From Rhodobacteraceae bacterium IMCC1909 (GTDB lineage Bacteria > Pseudomonadota > Alphaproteobacteria > Rhodobacterales > Rhodobacteraceae): a DNA stretch of 64,000 nucleotides. The stretch is from positions 1,550,001-1,614,000 of the forward strand of contig JAPDHM010000001.1 in assembly GCA_030704425.1 (NCBI GenBank), read 5' to 3'. Numbering within the stretch: the first letter of the stretch is position 1; each line of letters opens with the position of its first letter. The position numbers and the translations under genes were made by a program. The notes under the pieces were generated by a model, which was given only the letters and a program-made list of their open reading frames with translations, had not been told where the DNA came from and made no database searches. Below are positions 26,286 through 34,944 of the stretch, piece by piece.

Positions 26286-27314
26286 TTAATTTGCGTTCAT
26301 CAATGCCGTTGCTTGATCAATCATGGCTTGCCCATCGAGACCACGGCCCTTCATCTCTTCGATCCATGCCCCATAGACAGGCTGGGCCGCTTCTGCCCAG
26401 ACGGCAGATTGCGCCGCGTCCAAAGTGACAATACTGTTGCCACGGTTCACGGCAACATCACGGCCAGGCGTGTCATAGGCTTGCTGCGTCGTGCCGGCAA
26501 AGATGGAAAACTCAAGACCTGAGTTATCTTCGATCACCGCTTGCAGATCTGCAGGCAGGGCCGCGAATTTATCCTTGTTCATCACCAATACGAAAGTGAC
26601 CGTGTAGAGCATGGGGCCGGTGAATTCCGTGTGATGCTCGACAAGCTCTGGCACTTTCAGCGCCTTTGTCACCTCCCAAGGGATGGTCGTGCCATCAATC
26701 ACACCTTTGGACAATGCCTCTGGCACTGCTGGCACCGGCATGCCCACAGGGGTGGCGCCCAACTCTTTGAGCATTGCATTCACCTGGCGCGACGCGCCGC
26801 GGATCTTCATGCCGTTGAAATCCGATGGGACAGTCACAGCCTTATTGGCATGAATAACGCCAGGGCCGTGCACCCAGCCGCCCAGCACCTTAAGATTGCC
26901 AAACTCGCGCTCAGCGATATCTGCCTCCAACATTTTCCAGAATGCCGCAGAGGCCGGGCCTGCGTCATTCACCAAAAAGGGTAGCTCAAAAACTTCGGTT
27001 GATGGATAACGGCCCGGCGTATAGCCCACCACATTCCAGGTCATATCAATCACACCATCGAGCACCTGGTCGATCAACTCAGGCGGCTTGCCACCCAATT
27101 GCATTGCCGCATAGCGGTTAATTTCGATGCGACCACCAGAGGCTTGCTCAACATTATCAGCCCAAACATCGATAATTTTCGACGGAATCGTCGCCTGCGC
27201 GGGCAAAAAGCTTTGCAAGTTGAAGCTATAGTCTGCAGCGCAAGCCATAGTGGACATTGCAAGAGCCGCAACGGCACTGCCCAAGGTTCTGTGAATGATC
27301 GTATGAAAAGTCAT
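26286..27314 (-). CDS. dctP: TRAP transporter substrate-binding protein, DctP-type
   Basis: This 342-residue periplasmic binding protein has a signal peptide at about residues 1-26 (cleavage after ACA). Family hallmarks include KIRGASRQVNAMLKELGA-type sequence (core GMKIRGASRQV, about 165-175), where the conserved Arg clamps the ligand carboxylate, and GVIDGTTIPW (about 207-216). The ligand is therefore probably an organic acid. First gene of dctPQM. It is divergent from a PhyH-type oxygenase, suggesting that the imported acid or a derivative may be oxidised by it; this is inference. Confidence 0.9.
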   Translation of the reverse strand: MTFHTIIHRTLGSAVAALAMSTMACAADYSFNLQSFLPAQATIPSKIIDVWADNVEQASGGRIEINRYAAMQLGGKPPELIDQVLDGVIDMTWNVVGYTPGRYPSTEVFELPFLVNDAGPASAAFWKMLEADIAEREFGNLKVLGGWVHGPGVIHANKAVTVPSDFNGMKIRGASRQVNAMLKELGATPVGMPVPAVPEALSKGVIDGTTIPWEVTKALKVPELVEHHTEFTGPMLYTVTFVLVMNKDKFAALPADLQAVIEDNSGLEFSIFAGTTQQAYDTPGRDVAVNRGNSIVTLDAAQSAVWAEAAQPVYGAWIEEMKGRGLDGQAMIDQATALMNAN

Positions 27315-27488
27315 GATATATCCCTACCAATTATGAGTGGCACCACTGTAAGATAAACGGCCAACCGATCAACAAAAAAGTCTCATTATATACCGTTTTT
27401 GGAAAAAGCGGGGCGCGGCCTGCAAACTCAGAATTGAAATTGACACCAGCCTGTGGCAGCACAATAGAAACCAACAAGGATCGCACAC

Positions 27489-28301
27489 ATGTCCCATCCC
27501 CTACTCACCCAAGGCGATATCGACGCCTTTCAACGCGATGGCGTGATCTTGGTGAAAGGCCTCTTTGCCGATCATGTGGAGACGCTGCGGGCAGGCATTG
27601 CGCGCAACATGGACGCGCCGGGCCCCTATGCCGCCGAGAATTTGAAATCTGGCGAAGCGGGGCGGTTTTTCGATGATTATTGCAATTGGACCCGCATTCC
27701 AGAATTTGAAACTGCTCTGCGCGAAAGCCCCGCAGCAGCCGTGGCCGCAGATCTCATGGGCACGCAGCGGGTGCAGATGTTTCACGACCATATTTTGGTG
27801 AAAGAACCCGGCACATCCAAAGCCACCCCTTGGCATCAAGACGGGCCCTATTACTTTGTGGATGGCCAGCAAAATGTGAGTTTTTGGAGCCCGCTTGATC
27901 CGGTGACCGAGGCCTCGCTCCGCTGCGTTGCTGGCAGTCACACATGGGCCAAACCCGTCTTGCCGACCCGCTGGCTGGCCGAGGAGAGTTTTTATCCCAA
28001 TGAGCACGACTACATGCCCGTGCCGGACCCCGAGGCCGAAGGTATGGAGATTCGCGAGTGGGAGATGGAGCCCGGCGACGCGGTGGCGTTCAATTTTGGC
28101 ATTCTGCACGGCGCGCGCGGAAATGACAGCCGCCAGCGCCGCAGGGCCTTTTCTTTGCGGCTCGTGGGCGATGATGCGCGCTATGTGGAGCGTCCTGGCC
28201 CGACCTCGCCACCCTTTCCCGGCCATGAGATGCAGCCCGGCCAACGGCTGCGCGAGGATTGGTTTCCAGTGATTTTTGACCGCAGCGCTTCCCCGGTCTG
28301 A
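27489..28301 (+). CDS. Phytanoyl-CoA dioxygenase (PhyH) family protein
   Basis: This 270-residue Fe(II)/2-oxoglutarate oxygenase belongs to the PhyH family, which hydroxylates substrates as varied as phytanoyl-CoA and ectoine. Iron ligands are the HQDG pair (His and Asp at about 116 and 118) and the distal His in GILHGARGN (about 203); RRRAFSLR supplies an Arg for 2-oxoglutarate. TPWHQDGPYYFVDG is typical. It is divergent from the TRAP genes and converges on paaE. Its substrate is unknown; ectoine hydroxylase is not supported, as no ectoine genes are nearby. Confidence 0.8.
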   Translation: MSHPLLTQGDIDAFQRDGVILVKGLFADHVETLRAGIARNMDAPGPYAAENLKSGEAGRFFDDYCNWTRIPEFETALRESPAAAVAADLMGTQRVQMFHDHILVKEPGTSKATPWHQDGPYYFVDGQQNVSFWSPLDPVTEASLRCVAGSHTWAKPVLPTRWLAEESFYPNEHDYMPVPDPEAEGMEIREWEMEPGDAVAFNFGILHGARGNDSRQRRRAFSLRLVGDDARYVERPGPTSPPFPGHEMQPGQRLREDWFPVIFDRSASPV

Positions 28302-28320
28302 GGCGCGGCGCAACCAAGTG

Positions 28321-29388
28321 CTAGACCGCGTCAAAATCCAAAACGACCAGCTCTGATCGTGGTTTAAATTGGCAGGCCAAAACATAGCCCTGTTCAATTT
28401 CCCAAGGCTCAAGCGAGAAGTTTTGTGCCATCTCCCCCTCCCCTTGGCTCAACTTGCAGCGGCAGGTCGCGCACATGCCATTGGCGCAGGAATAAGGAAG
28501 CTCAAGCCCAGACTGGCTGGCCGCATCGAGCAGCATGTCATCCGCCGCCATGGCAAACCCACGCCGCGCGCCATCCAGCACAATCTCGATCCGCGCGCCG
28601 CGCGCGGGCGCGGGTTTTGGAGCCGCGCTGGCAATCGGCAGCGGGCTGGACGGGGTAAAGAGCTCAAATTTAATCCGCTCGGGCGGCACGCCCAAAACTG
28701 GCAAAGCCTCGGATGCCGCCGTGATCATCGGCTGTGGTCCGCAGATGTAAATCGCATCATAATCCATTGGGGAAATGAGCCCGCGCGTGGCCATTGTGCT
28801 CAGTTTCTCTGCATCCATGCGCCCGTTGAAGAGGGCCACATCCTGTGCCTCCTCATCCATCACATGGGTCATCAAAAACCGTGTGAGATACCTATCTTTA
28901 AGATCATCAAAGGCTTGGCGAAACATAATGCTTGCGGTGTTGCGATTGGCATAACACAGGGTAACCGTACTATCGGCTTCGCCCTCCAACACGGATTGTG
29001 CAATCGATTTGATTGGCGTGACACCGGAGCCTGCGGCCAAAAGCAAATAATTGTGCCGCCCGCCAATTGGCGCCGTGAACCGCCCCTGCGGCGGCATGAC
29101 CTGCACCACATCTCCCGGTTTCAGGCCCAAAGCAAAGCTGGAAAAAGCGCCGCCCTCAATCCGTTTGATCCCGACAGAGAGCCGCGGCGCACCCAGTGGC
29201 GAGCAAATCGAATAGGACCGGCGCAAGTCCTGCCCATCGACCATGGCGCGCAGGGTTAAATACTGCCCCGGCTCAAAAACAAAATCATCCGCCAAGGCCG
29301 CCGGGATGTCAAAACTGAGCTCCACAGAACTGGCGGTATCGCTGCGCACGGCGCTGATGGTCAAATCATGAAATCTCAGTTTGGCCAT
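28321..29388 (-). CDS. paaE: Phenylacetyl-CoA epoxidase reductase subunit PaaE
   Basis: PaaE passes electrons from NADPH to the PaaA diiron site of the phenylacetyl-CoA 1,2-epoxidase. The 355-residue protein is modular: an FAD-binding domain (RRSYSICSP, about 58-66), an NAD(P)-binding domain (LLLAAGSGVTPIKS, about 115-128), and a C-terminal plant-type [2Fe-2S] ferredoxin with the Cys set CANGMCATCRCK (about 303-314) plus a later Cys. Last gene of the paaZXABCDE run, 12 bp after paaD. It converges on the PhyH gene. Confidence 0.95.
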   Translation of the reverse strand: MAKLRFHDLTISAVRSDTASSVELSFDIPAALADDFVFEPGQYLTLRAMVDGQDLRRSYSICSPLGAPRLSVGIKRIEGGAFSSFALGLKPGDVVQVMPPQGRFTAPIGGRHNYLLLAAGSGVTPIKSIAQSVLEGEADSTVTLCYANRNTASIMFRQAFDDLKDRYLTRFLMTHVMDEEAQDVALFNGRMDAEKLSTMATRGLISPMDYDAIYICGPQPMITAASEALPVLGVPPERIKFELFTPSSPLPIASAAPKPAPARGARIEIVLDGARRGFAMAADDMLLDAASQSGLELPYSCANGMCATCRCKLSQGEGEMAQNFSLEPWEIEQGYVLACQFKPRSELVVLDFDAV

Positions 29389-29400
29389 CGCAGCCTCTCC

Positions 29401-29889
29401 TCAAATACATTTAAAATAATCAAAGGGCTCATGGCAGGCATTGCAGCGATACTGGGCTTTGCAGGCGGTGGAGCCAAATTCGGATAGTTTGGACGTGTCC
29501 GTTGCCGCGCAGCGTGGACAAGCCACTGTGATCTCGCCAAAGAGTGCGCGTTTCGACGAAGAGCCCGCCACGGGCGGCGCGATCCCATAGGCGCGAAGTT
29601 TTTCGCGCCCCTCCTCAGTGATCCAATCCGTGGTCCAAGCCGGCGCAAGGACCCGCTCAATCACGGGATCAAACCCGGCCTGAAGCAGTGCCGCCTCGAT
29701 GGCCAATTCAATCGCCAACACCGCCGGGCATCCTGAATAGGTGGGGGTGACCTTGGCAATCGCCCGACCTTGATCGTCAATGTCGACAGCCCGCAATATG
29801 CCCAAGTCCGCCACGGTGACCGCGGGCACCTCGGGATCCAAAACAGCCGCTGCGGCCTCCCATGCACGACAGGCCGGAAGCGCTACCAT
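29401..29889 (-). CDS. paaD: Phenylacetyl-CoA epoxidase maturation protein PaaD
   Basis: PaaD is needed for epoxidase activity and is thought to act in iron or iron-sulfur maturation. The 162-residue protein has an N-terminal MIP18/SufT-like domain (DPEVPAVTVADLGI, about 18-31; YSGCPA, about 51-56) and a C-terminal zinc-ribbon-like cysteine set (CPRC, about 124-127; then CKAQYRCNACHEPF). Its start overlaps the end of paaC by 7 bp. Confidence 0.92.
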   Translation of the reverse strand: MVALPACRAWEAAAAVLDPEVPAVTVADLGILRAVDIDDQGRAIAKVTPTYSGCPAVLAIELAIEAALLQAGFDPVIERVLAPAWTTDWITEEGREKLRAYGIAPPVAGSSSKRALFGEITVACPRCAATDTSKLSEFGSTACKAQYRCNACHEPFDYFKCI

Positions 29890-30638
29890 GTCATATCCGG
29901 AAAACTGCGCTGCATAAATTGCAGCTGCGCCAATAGGTGGCCCATGGCTTCCGTATGCAGCCCTCTGCGCCCCCCCTTTTGCGCATAGACATTTTCTCGC
30001 AGGACCAGTTTGGCCGCCGCGAAGACCTGCTCAATATCCGCTTGCCACGCGGGTTGCAAAGCTTTGGTGTCGGGCAAAACGCCGGCCGCAACAGCACCGC
30101 CGGCTTCGGGATCTGCCATGAAAAATTCGCCCGTGTAGGGCGCCAAAAGCGTCACCGCTTCGGCCATACGCCGCGCACTTTCATCGGTTCCATCCCCCAG
30201 GCGGATCACCCATTCCGCACAATGGCGGCGGTGATACTGCGCCTCTTTCACAGCCTTGGCGGCAATCGCCGCAAGGGTGGCATCGGTTGAGCTCTCGGTC
30301 TCTTGCCAAAACAATTGCATGAAACTGGCAAAGTAAAACTGCCGCAGCATAGTGTGGGCAAAATCCCCATTGGGCAACTCACAAATCAATAGGTTTCGAT
30401 AGGCCCGCTCCAATCGGCCAAAGGCCAAAGCATCCTCATCGCGCCCCGCCCCTTCCAAATCGCCCGCATAGGTGTAAAGCCCGCGCGCTTGGCCAATCAG
30501 ATCCAGCGCAATATTGGGCATGGCCAGATCTTCCTCGAGCATCGGCGCATGACCGCACCATTCCGACAAGCGGTGACCCAGGATTAAGTGATCATCTGCC
30601 AAGCCGATCAAGGCGGCTACCCATGCGGCGGGCATCAC
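29883..30638 (-). CDS. paaC: Phenylacetyl-CoA epoxidase structural subunit PaaC
   Basis: This is the 251-residue ferritin-like partner of PaaA. It holds PaaA in the epoxidase complex but is not itself the diiron catalyst. Recognisable segments are DDHLILGHRLSEWCGHAP (about 15-32), MPNIALDLIGQAR and KEAQYHRRHCAEWVIRLGDGT. The start overlaps paaB by ATGA. The second Met could also serve as start. Confidence 0.94.
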   Translation of the reverse strand: MMPAAWVAALIGLADDHLILGHRLSEWCGHAPMLEEDLAMPNIALDLIGQARGLYTYAGDLEGAGRDEDALAFGRLERAYRNLLICELPNGDFAHTMLRQFYFASFMQLFWQETESSTDATLAAIAAKAVKEAQYHRRHCAEWVIRLGDGTDESARRMAEAVTLLAPYTGEFFMADPEAGGAVAAGVLPDTKALQPAWQADIEQVFAAAKLVLRENVYAQKGGRRGLHTEAMGHLLAQLQFMQRSFPDMTW

Positions 30639-30925
30639 ATATGCCCCACATCATCTGGAATGTTATAAAAGCTCGGGTGGCGATAGATTTTATCATCGGC
30701 CGGATCAAACAGCACGCCGCGATCTTGCGGATCAGAGGCGACAATCTCCGCTGAGGGAATAACCCAAACAGACAAACCCTCCCCGCGGCGGGTATAGACA
30801 TCCCGCGCCGCTTGCAGTGCCATTTCAGCATCCGCCGCGTGCAGCGAACCGCAGTGACGATGCGCCAGCCCATTGCGCGGGCGGATAAACACTTCCCATA
30901 GTGGGATTTCTTCGGCTTCGCTCAT
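30635..30925 (-). CDS. paaB: Phenylacetyl-CoA epoxidase subunit PaaB
   Basis: A 96-residue small subunit of the phenylacetyl-CoA epoxidase, bridging PaaAC units. PLWEVFIRPRNGLAHRHCGSLHA at the N-terminus (core WEVFIRPRNGLAH) is the family signature. It lies 20 bp after paaA and overlaps paaC by 4 bp. Confidence 0.95.
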   Translation of the reverse strand: MSEAEEIPLWEVFIRPRNGLAHRHCGSLHAADAEMALQAARDVYTRRGEGLSVWVIPSAEIVASDPQDRGVLFDPADDKIYRHPSFYNIPDDVGHM

Positions 30926-30945
30926 CTGCTCTCTTTCCTATTGCC

Positions 30946-31938
30946 TCACTCGGCAGCTATTGCCACCGATTGGCGCGCGGCGCGTTTCTTTGCATGGGCA
31001 AGCGCCGCCTCGCGGACCCAAGCCCCGTCTTCCCAAGCCTTTTTGCGCGCCGCCACACGGGCTTTGTTCAACGGGCCATGCCCCTTGACCACGGCCCAAA
31101 ACTCATCCCAATCAATTTCGCCATAGTCATATCGCCCCTCCGCCTCATTCCAGGCCAGCGCCGGATCGGGAGGGCTCAAACCCAAACGCTGCGCCTGCGG
31201 CACGGTGGCATCAACAAATTTCTGCCGCAGCTCATCATTGGTAAACCGCTTAATTTTCCAGCGGGTAGATTGATCTGAATGCTCACTCGCCCCATCGGGC
31301 GGACCAAACATCATCAAGGACGGCCACCACCAACGGTTCAACGCATCCTGGGCCATCTCTTTTTGCGCCAGGCTCCCTTCGGCCAGTTTCAGCATGATCT
31401 CATACCCTTGCCGCTGGTGAAAACTCTCTTCCTTACACACGCGGATCATCGCCCGTGCATAGGGCCCATAGGAGCAGCGGCACAAAGGCACCTGGTTCAT
31501 AATCGCGGCCCCGTCCACAAGCCAACCAATGGCGCCAATATCGGCCCAGGTTTGGGTGGGGTAATTGAATATGGAGGAATATTTTGCCCGGCCGGACACC
31601 AATTCTTCGGTCATCTGCTTGCGGCTCACCCCGAGAGTTTCAGCCGCGGAATAGAGATATAAGCCATGCCCGCCCTCATCTTGCACCTTGGCCAATAGCG
31701 CCACCTTGCGCCGCAACGTCGGTGCACGGGTGATCCAATTGCCCTCTGGCAACATGCCGACGATTTCTGAATGTGCGTGCTGCCCAATCTGACGAATCAA
31801 GGTCTTGCGATACGCCGCTGGCATAGGATCATTTGGTTCAATTTTCTCATCCGCATCAATGCGGGCTTGGAAGGCCGCCAAAATCTCTGGTGTTTCAGTG
31901 GTCTGTTCGCCAGACCCAATCAATCCTTGTGAATACAT
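30946..31938 (-). CDS. paaA: Phenylacetyl-CoA epoxidase catalytic subunit PaaA
   Basis: PaaA is the diiron catalytic subunit that inserts oxygen into phenylacetyl-CoA to give the 1,2-epoxide. The protein is 330 residues from the ATG at 31938, which has a GGGAGA box; a start nine codons earlier lacks a ribosome site and would be AT-rich leader. Diiron-type helices include [18 protein letters not shown] (about 79-96) and [15 protein letters not shown]. Downstream follow paaB, C, D and E. Between it and paaX is a 12-bp inverted repeat that may control it. Confidence 0.96.
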   Translation of the reverse strand: MYSQGLIGSGEQTTETPEILAAFQARIDADEKIEPNDPMPAAYRKTLIRQIGQHAHSEIVGMLPEGNWITRAPTLRRKVALLAKVQDEGGHGLYLYSAAETLGVSRKQMTEELVSGRAKYSSIFNYPTQTWADIGAIGWLVDGAAIMNQVPLCRCSYGPYARAMIRVCKEESFHQRQGYEIMLKLAEGSLAQKEMAQDALNRWWWPSLMMFGPPDGASEHSDQSTRWKIKRFTNDELRQKFVDATVPQAQRLGLSPPDPALAWNEAEGRYDYGEIDWDEFWAVVKGHGPLNKARVAARKKAWEDGAWVREAALAHAKKRAARQSVAIAAE

Positions 31939-31966
31939 CCATTTTCTCCCAAATTTCCGTGACATA

Positions 31967-32010
31967 TTATATTACAAAAATAAATAAATCAATATTTCTT
32001 TGTAATATAA
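31967..32010. promoter_or_regulatory. Perfect 12-bp AT-rich inverted repeat at the paaX-paaA junction
   Basis: TTATATTACAAA (31967-31978) and TTTGTAATATAA (31999-32010) are exact reverse complements, 20 bp apart. The right arm lies inside the last codons of paaX; the left arm is about 30 bp before the paaA start. It could be an operator with two half-sites three helical turns apart (32 bp centre to centre), or an mRNA hairpin. It does not look like a GC-rich terminator. Confidence 0.6.
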
Positions 32011-32810
32011 GCAAAGCGTGTCACACAATCTGGCGTCCCGCCGCTCATCTGCACCAATTGCGGATAGAGACTGGCCAGCGCGCGATGCGCACGCGCCAAA
32101 GGCCAATCATCGAGCGGTGCCTCAATGGTGGGATAACGCAGCACCAAGCGACGCCAAAAATGCACAAGCAAAAGCCGGGTCAATCGGGCCTGCGGCACCG
32201 TCATCACATGCCCATCAAGAGCGCCGCAGAGGCGCGCGATCACACCACAGCTTTCAGCATTCAGCGCGGGAAACACCTGCCTGCGCGCCCAATCTGGAAA
32301 GGTAATCGGCGTGCTGTCAAAAATCACAAGCCTGTCGCGCCAAGGCTTCAATCCCTCTGGCATGGCCGCAGCAGGCCAACAGGCAAGCCGCGCCCCAAAA
32401 ATCAATGGCGGCTCGGCCGCGCAGTCTTTTTGCAACTCAGACAGATCCACATCCAGCCCGATCAACCCATAGCACCAATGCTCAATATCGCGGGGCGCCG
32501 CATAAATCTGACGTGCGGCCCGGTAATATTGCTCCAAACCCGCGCTTGAGAAGCGATAAAACGCTTGCCGCCCCAGGCGCCGGCCCGTGACCAAACCTTC
32601 TTTGGACAGGCGCGACATGGCTGTACGAACCGCTTGCGGCTCAATCTCTAGCGCCGCGCAGAGCTCAAGAAGCGCGGACATCGAGAGCTCGCCCCCCTCG
32701 GGTTCGCCCAACTCGCCCAAAATCGTGACAATCACCGACCATACCCGCAACCGCCCCTGGGCGTGCAGATGGTGAATCAATTGGGCAAGAGGCGCAGGCT
32801 GCTCTGTCAT
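31989..32810 (-). CDS. paaX: PaaX family transcriptional regulator
   Basis: This 273-residue PaaX-type regulator is, in characterised bacteria, a phenylacetyl-CoA-responsive repressor of paa genes. The N-terminal winged-helix region (about 15-85) includes VIVTILGELG and RTAMSRLSKEGLV; the remainder is the PaaX C-terminal domain. It is embedded in the operon between paaZ (4-bp overlap) and paaA, so it would control its own transcript. The window holds a second regulator, PaaR, at the end of the divergent operon. Confidence 0.9.
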   Translation of the reverse strand: MTEQPAPLAQLIHHLHAQGRLRVWSVIVTILGELGEPEGGELSMSALLELCAALEIEPQAVRTAMSRLSKEGLVTGRRLGRQAFYRFSSAGLEQYYRAARQIYAAPRDIEHWCYGLIGLDVDLSELQKDCAAEPPLIFGARLACWPAAAMPEGLKPWRDRLVIFDSTPITFPDWARRQVFPALNAESCGVIARLCGALDGHVMTVPQARLTRLLLVHFWRRLVLRYPTIEAPLDDWPLARAHRALASLYPQLVQMSGGTPDCVTRFAYITKKY

Positions 32811-34855
32811 GCCCCTTTGGTTTCACCATATGAATTCATGGTCAACAATTCATATTCCGCCACCAAATCGCGATCTTGGTTGCGCAGGGACACATGCCAG
32901 CGCACTTCCCCATAGGCCTCCGTGCGGCGAGTCTTGCGCTTGACCGTAAGCTGCACCGAAATGCAGTCACCCGCAACGACCGGCTTTTGAAACGACAACC
33001 CATTGAGCCCGGTATTGGCCAGCACCGGGCCAGGACTTGGCTCCACAAAAAGACCTGCGGCAAAACTGAGCAACAAATACCCATGCGCGACGCGGTCTGG
33101 AAAAAACGGATTGGCCTTGGCCGCCTCTGCATCCATATGCGCGTAAAACCGATCACCGGTAAACTCGGCAAAATGCTCAATATCGGCCAGCGTGACCTCA
33201 CGCGCAGCGGTGTGGAGGGTCTCGCCAATCTGAAGCGCATCAAAACTGCGCGTAAAGGGATGCGCAGGCCCCACATGCTCCGCCGCGCCTGTCACCCAAA
33301 TTCCAGTGATGGCTGAAAGCATATCCGGGCTGCCTTGAATGGCGCTGCGTTGCATAAAATGTTTCACACCGCGCAGACCGCCCAATTCCTCTGAGCCGCC
33401 CGCACGGCCTGGCCCGCCATGCACCATATGCGGCAAGGGCGCACCATGGCCTGTACTCTCGGCCTGAGATACCCGGTCGTTGAAATAAAGGCGCCCATGA
33501 AACGCCGCTGCCCCCAAAACAACCTGCCGTGCCACCTGTGGATCATGGGTGATGACAGAGGCCACCAACGAGCCGCCACCTTTGTTCAGCAAGGAAATTG
33601 CATGGGGCACATCGCGATAAGCCATGACCGTGGAGACCGGGCCAAAGGCCTCAATCTCATGAACGGTCTTGGCGGCATCAGGATCTGGACAGTTGAGCAG
33701 CACAGGCGACATAAAAGCCCCCTCTTTGGCATCGGCCCCGCTGACCAAGCAGTGCTGCGCATCGCCGAATACAACATCGCATTCCCCCGCCAGAAGCTGT
33801 AATTTGCCCCGCACATCTTCGCGTTGCGCCTGAGAGACCAAGGCGCCCATCTGCGTCTCTTTCTGAGCCGGATGGCCAATTTGCGTGGCCGCCAGCCGCT
33901 CTGACACTGCGGCAGTCACCGCCTGCAAATGGGCCTCTGGCACCATAATGCGTCGAATAGCGGTGCATTTTTGCCCCGCTTTCGTGGTCATTTCACGATG
34001 CACCTCGGTGATGAATAGATCAAATTCCGTAGACCCAGGCTCTATATCCGGCCCCAGCACAGAACCATTCAAACTGTCTTGTTCCGCAGTGAAGCGCACG
34101 GCGTTTTGCAAAAGTGATGGCCGGCTGCGCAGTGCCATGGCTGTGGCAGCGCTGCCGGTGAACCCCACAGTGTCTTGCGCGTCCAGACAGTCCAAAAGAT
34201 CCCCCGTGGCGCCCATGATCAGCTGAAGCGCGCCGTCGGGCAAAATTCCACTATCTGCGATCAACCGCACCACGGCCTGTGTCAGATAGCCCGTGTCACT
34301 GGCCGGTTTAACCAGACTGGGCACCCCGGCCAAAAGACTGGGAGCAAGCTTTTCCAACATCCCCCACACCGGAAAGTTGAACGCATTAATCTGCAATGAA
34401 ATCCCTTGGCGCGGTGTCAAAACATGCTGGCCAAGAAAGCTGCCGTCGCGGCTGAGCACCTCCAGCTCGCCATCGGGCAGAACAAACCCCTCGGGCATTT
34501 CCCGGCGCCCTTTGGACGCATAGACCAACAAGGTGCCAATGCCCCCGTCAATATCAATCTGACTGTCCGCAAGCGTGGCACCAGTAAGGAAAGACAAGTC
34601 ATAGAGCGCTTTGCGATGGGCCTTCAGATGCAAGGCGAGGGCTTTGAGCATGCGCGCACGGTCGTGAAAATTCAATGCGCGCAGAGCCGGCCCCCCGTGG
34701 CTTTTGGCATAGTCCCGCATGGCCGCCACATCTGGCACCCCGCCCAGAACGCCGAGGGTCTCACTGGTGACCGCCGAGCGAACCTGCCGCCCGCTGCTGT
34801 CTGAACGGAGCCAGTGCCCCATAGCATAGCTTGAAAAATGATCTTGATCCAACAC
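32807..34855 (-). CDS. paaZ: Bifunctional oxepin-CoA hydrolase / semialdehyde dehydrogenase PaaZ
   Basis: PaaZ opens oxepin-CoA with its hydratase domain and oxidises the resulting semialdehyde with NADP in its dehydrogenase domain. Starting at the GTG at 34855, behind AGAGG, it has 682 residues, one more than the E. coli protein. The aldehyde dehydrogenase part covers about 1-520: FTGSAAT, the Glu in FTAEQDSLNG and the catalytic Cys in KAGQKCTAIRR (about 294). The C-terminal MaoC-like hydratase part covers about 545-680, with FAEFTGDRFYAHMD. A longer in-frame start at 34933 would overlap the divergent promoter. First gene of paaZXABCDE. Confidence 0.95.
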   Translation of the reverse strand: MLDQDHFSSYAMGHWLRSDSSGRQVRSAVTSETLGVLGGVPDVAAMRDYAKSHGGPALRALNFHDRARMLKALALHLKAHRKALYDLSFLTGATLADSQIDIDGGIGTLLVYASKGRREMPEGFVLPDGELEVLSRDGSFLGQHVLTPRQGISLQINAFNFPVWGMLEKLAPSLLAGVPSLVKPASDTGYLTQAVVRLIADSGILPDGALQLIMGATGDLLDCLDAQDTVGFTGSAATAMALRSRPSLLQNAVRFTAEQDSLNGSVLGPDIEPGSTEFDLFITEVHREMTTKAGQKCTAIRRIMVPEAHLQAVTAAVSERLAATQIGHPAQKETQMGALVSQAQREDVRGKLQLLAGECDVVFGDAQHCLVSGADAKEGAFMSPVLLNCPDPDAAKTVHEIEAFGPVSTVMAYRDVPHAISLLNKGGGSLVASVITHDPQVARQVVLGAAAFHGRLYFNDRVSQAESTGHGAPLPHMVHGGPGRAGGSEELGGLRGVKHFMQRSAIQGSPDMLSAITGIWVTGAAEHVGPAHPFTRSFDALQIGETLHTAAREVTLADIEHFAEFTGDRFYAHMDAEAAKANPFFPDRVAHGYLLLSFAAGLFVEPSPGPVLANTGLNGLSFQKPVVAGDCISVQLTVKRKTRRTEAYGEVRWHVSLRNQDRDLVAEYELLTMNSYGETKGA

Positions 34856-34890
34856 CGGCGCACCTCTGTTCAAAACTTGGAATATTAATT

Positions 34891-34906
34891 GACCAAGCGG
34901 TCGGTC
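34891..34906. promoter_or_regulatory. Candidate PaaR operator in the paaZ-paaG divergent promoter
   Basis: GACCAAGCGGTCGGTC (reverse: GACCGACCGCTTGGTC) is an imperfect palindrome of the ACCGACCG-type used by TetR-family acyl-CoA regulators including PaaR. It lies in the 89-bp space between the divergent starts of paaZ and paaG, beside a TTGACC -35-like box at 34889-34894, so a bound repressor could block both operons. Confidence 0.55.
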
Positions 34907-34944
34907 TATGCAAGTTATTTGTATTGCCCGCATTGGAGGTCCGC

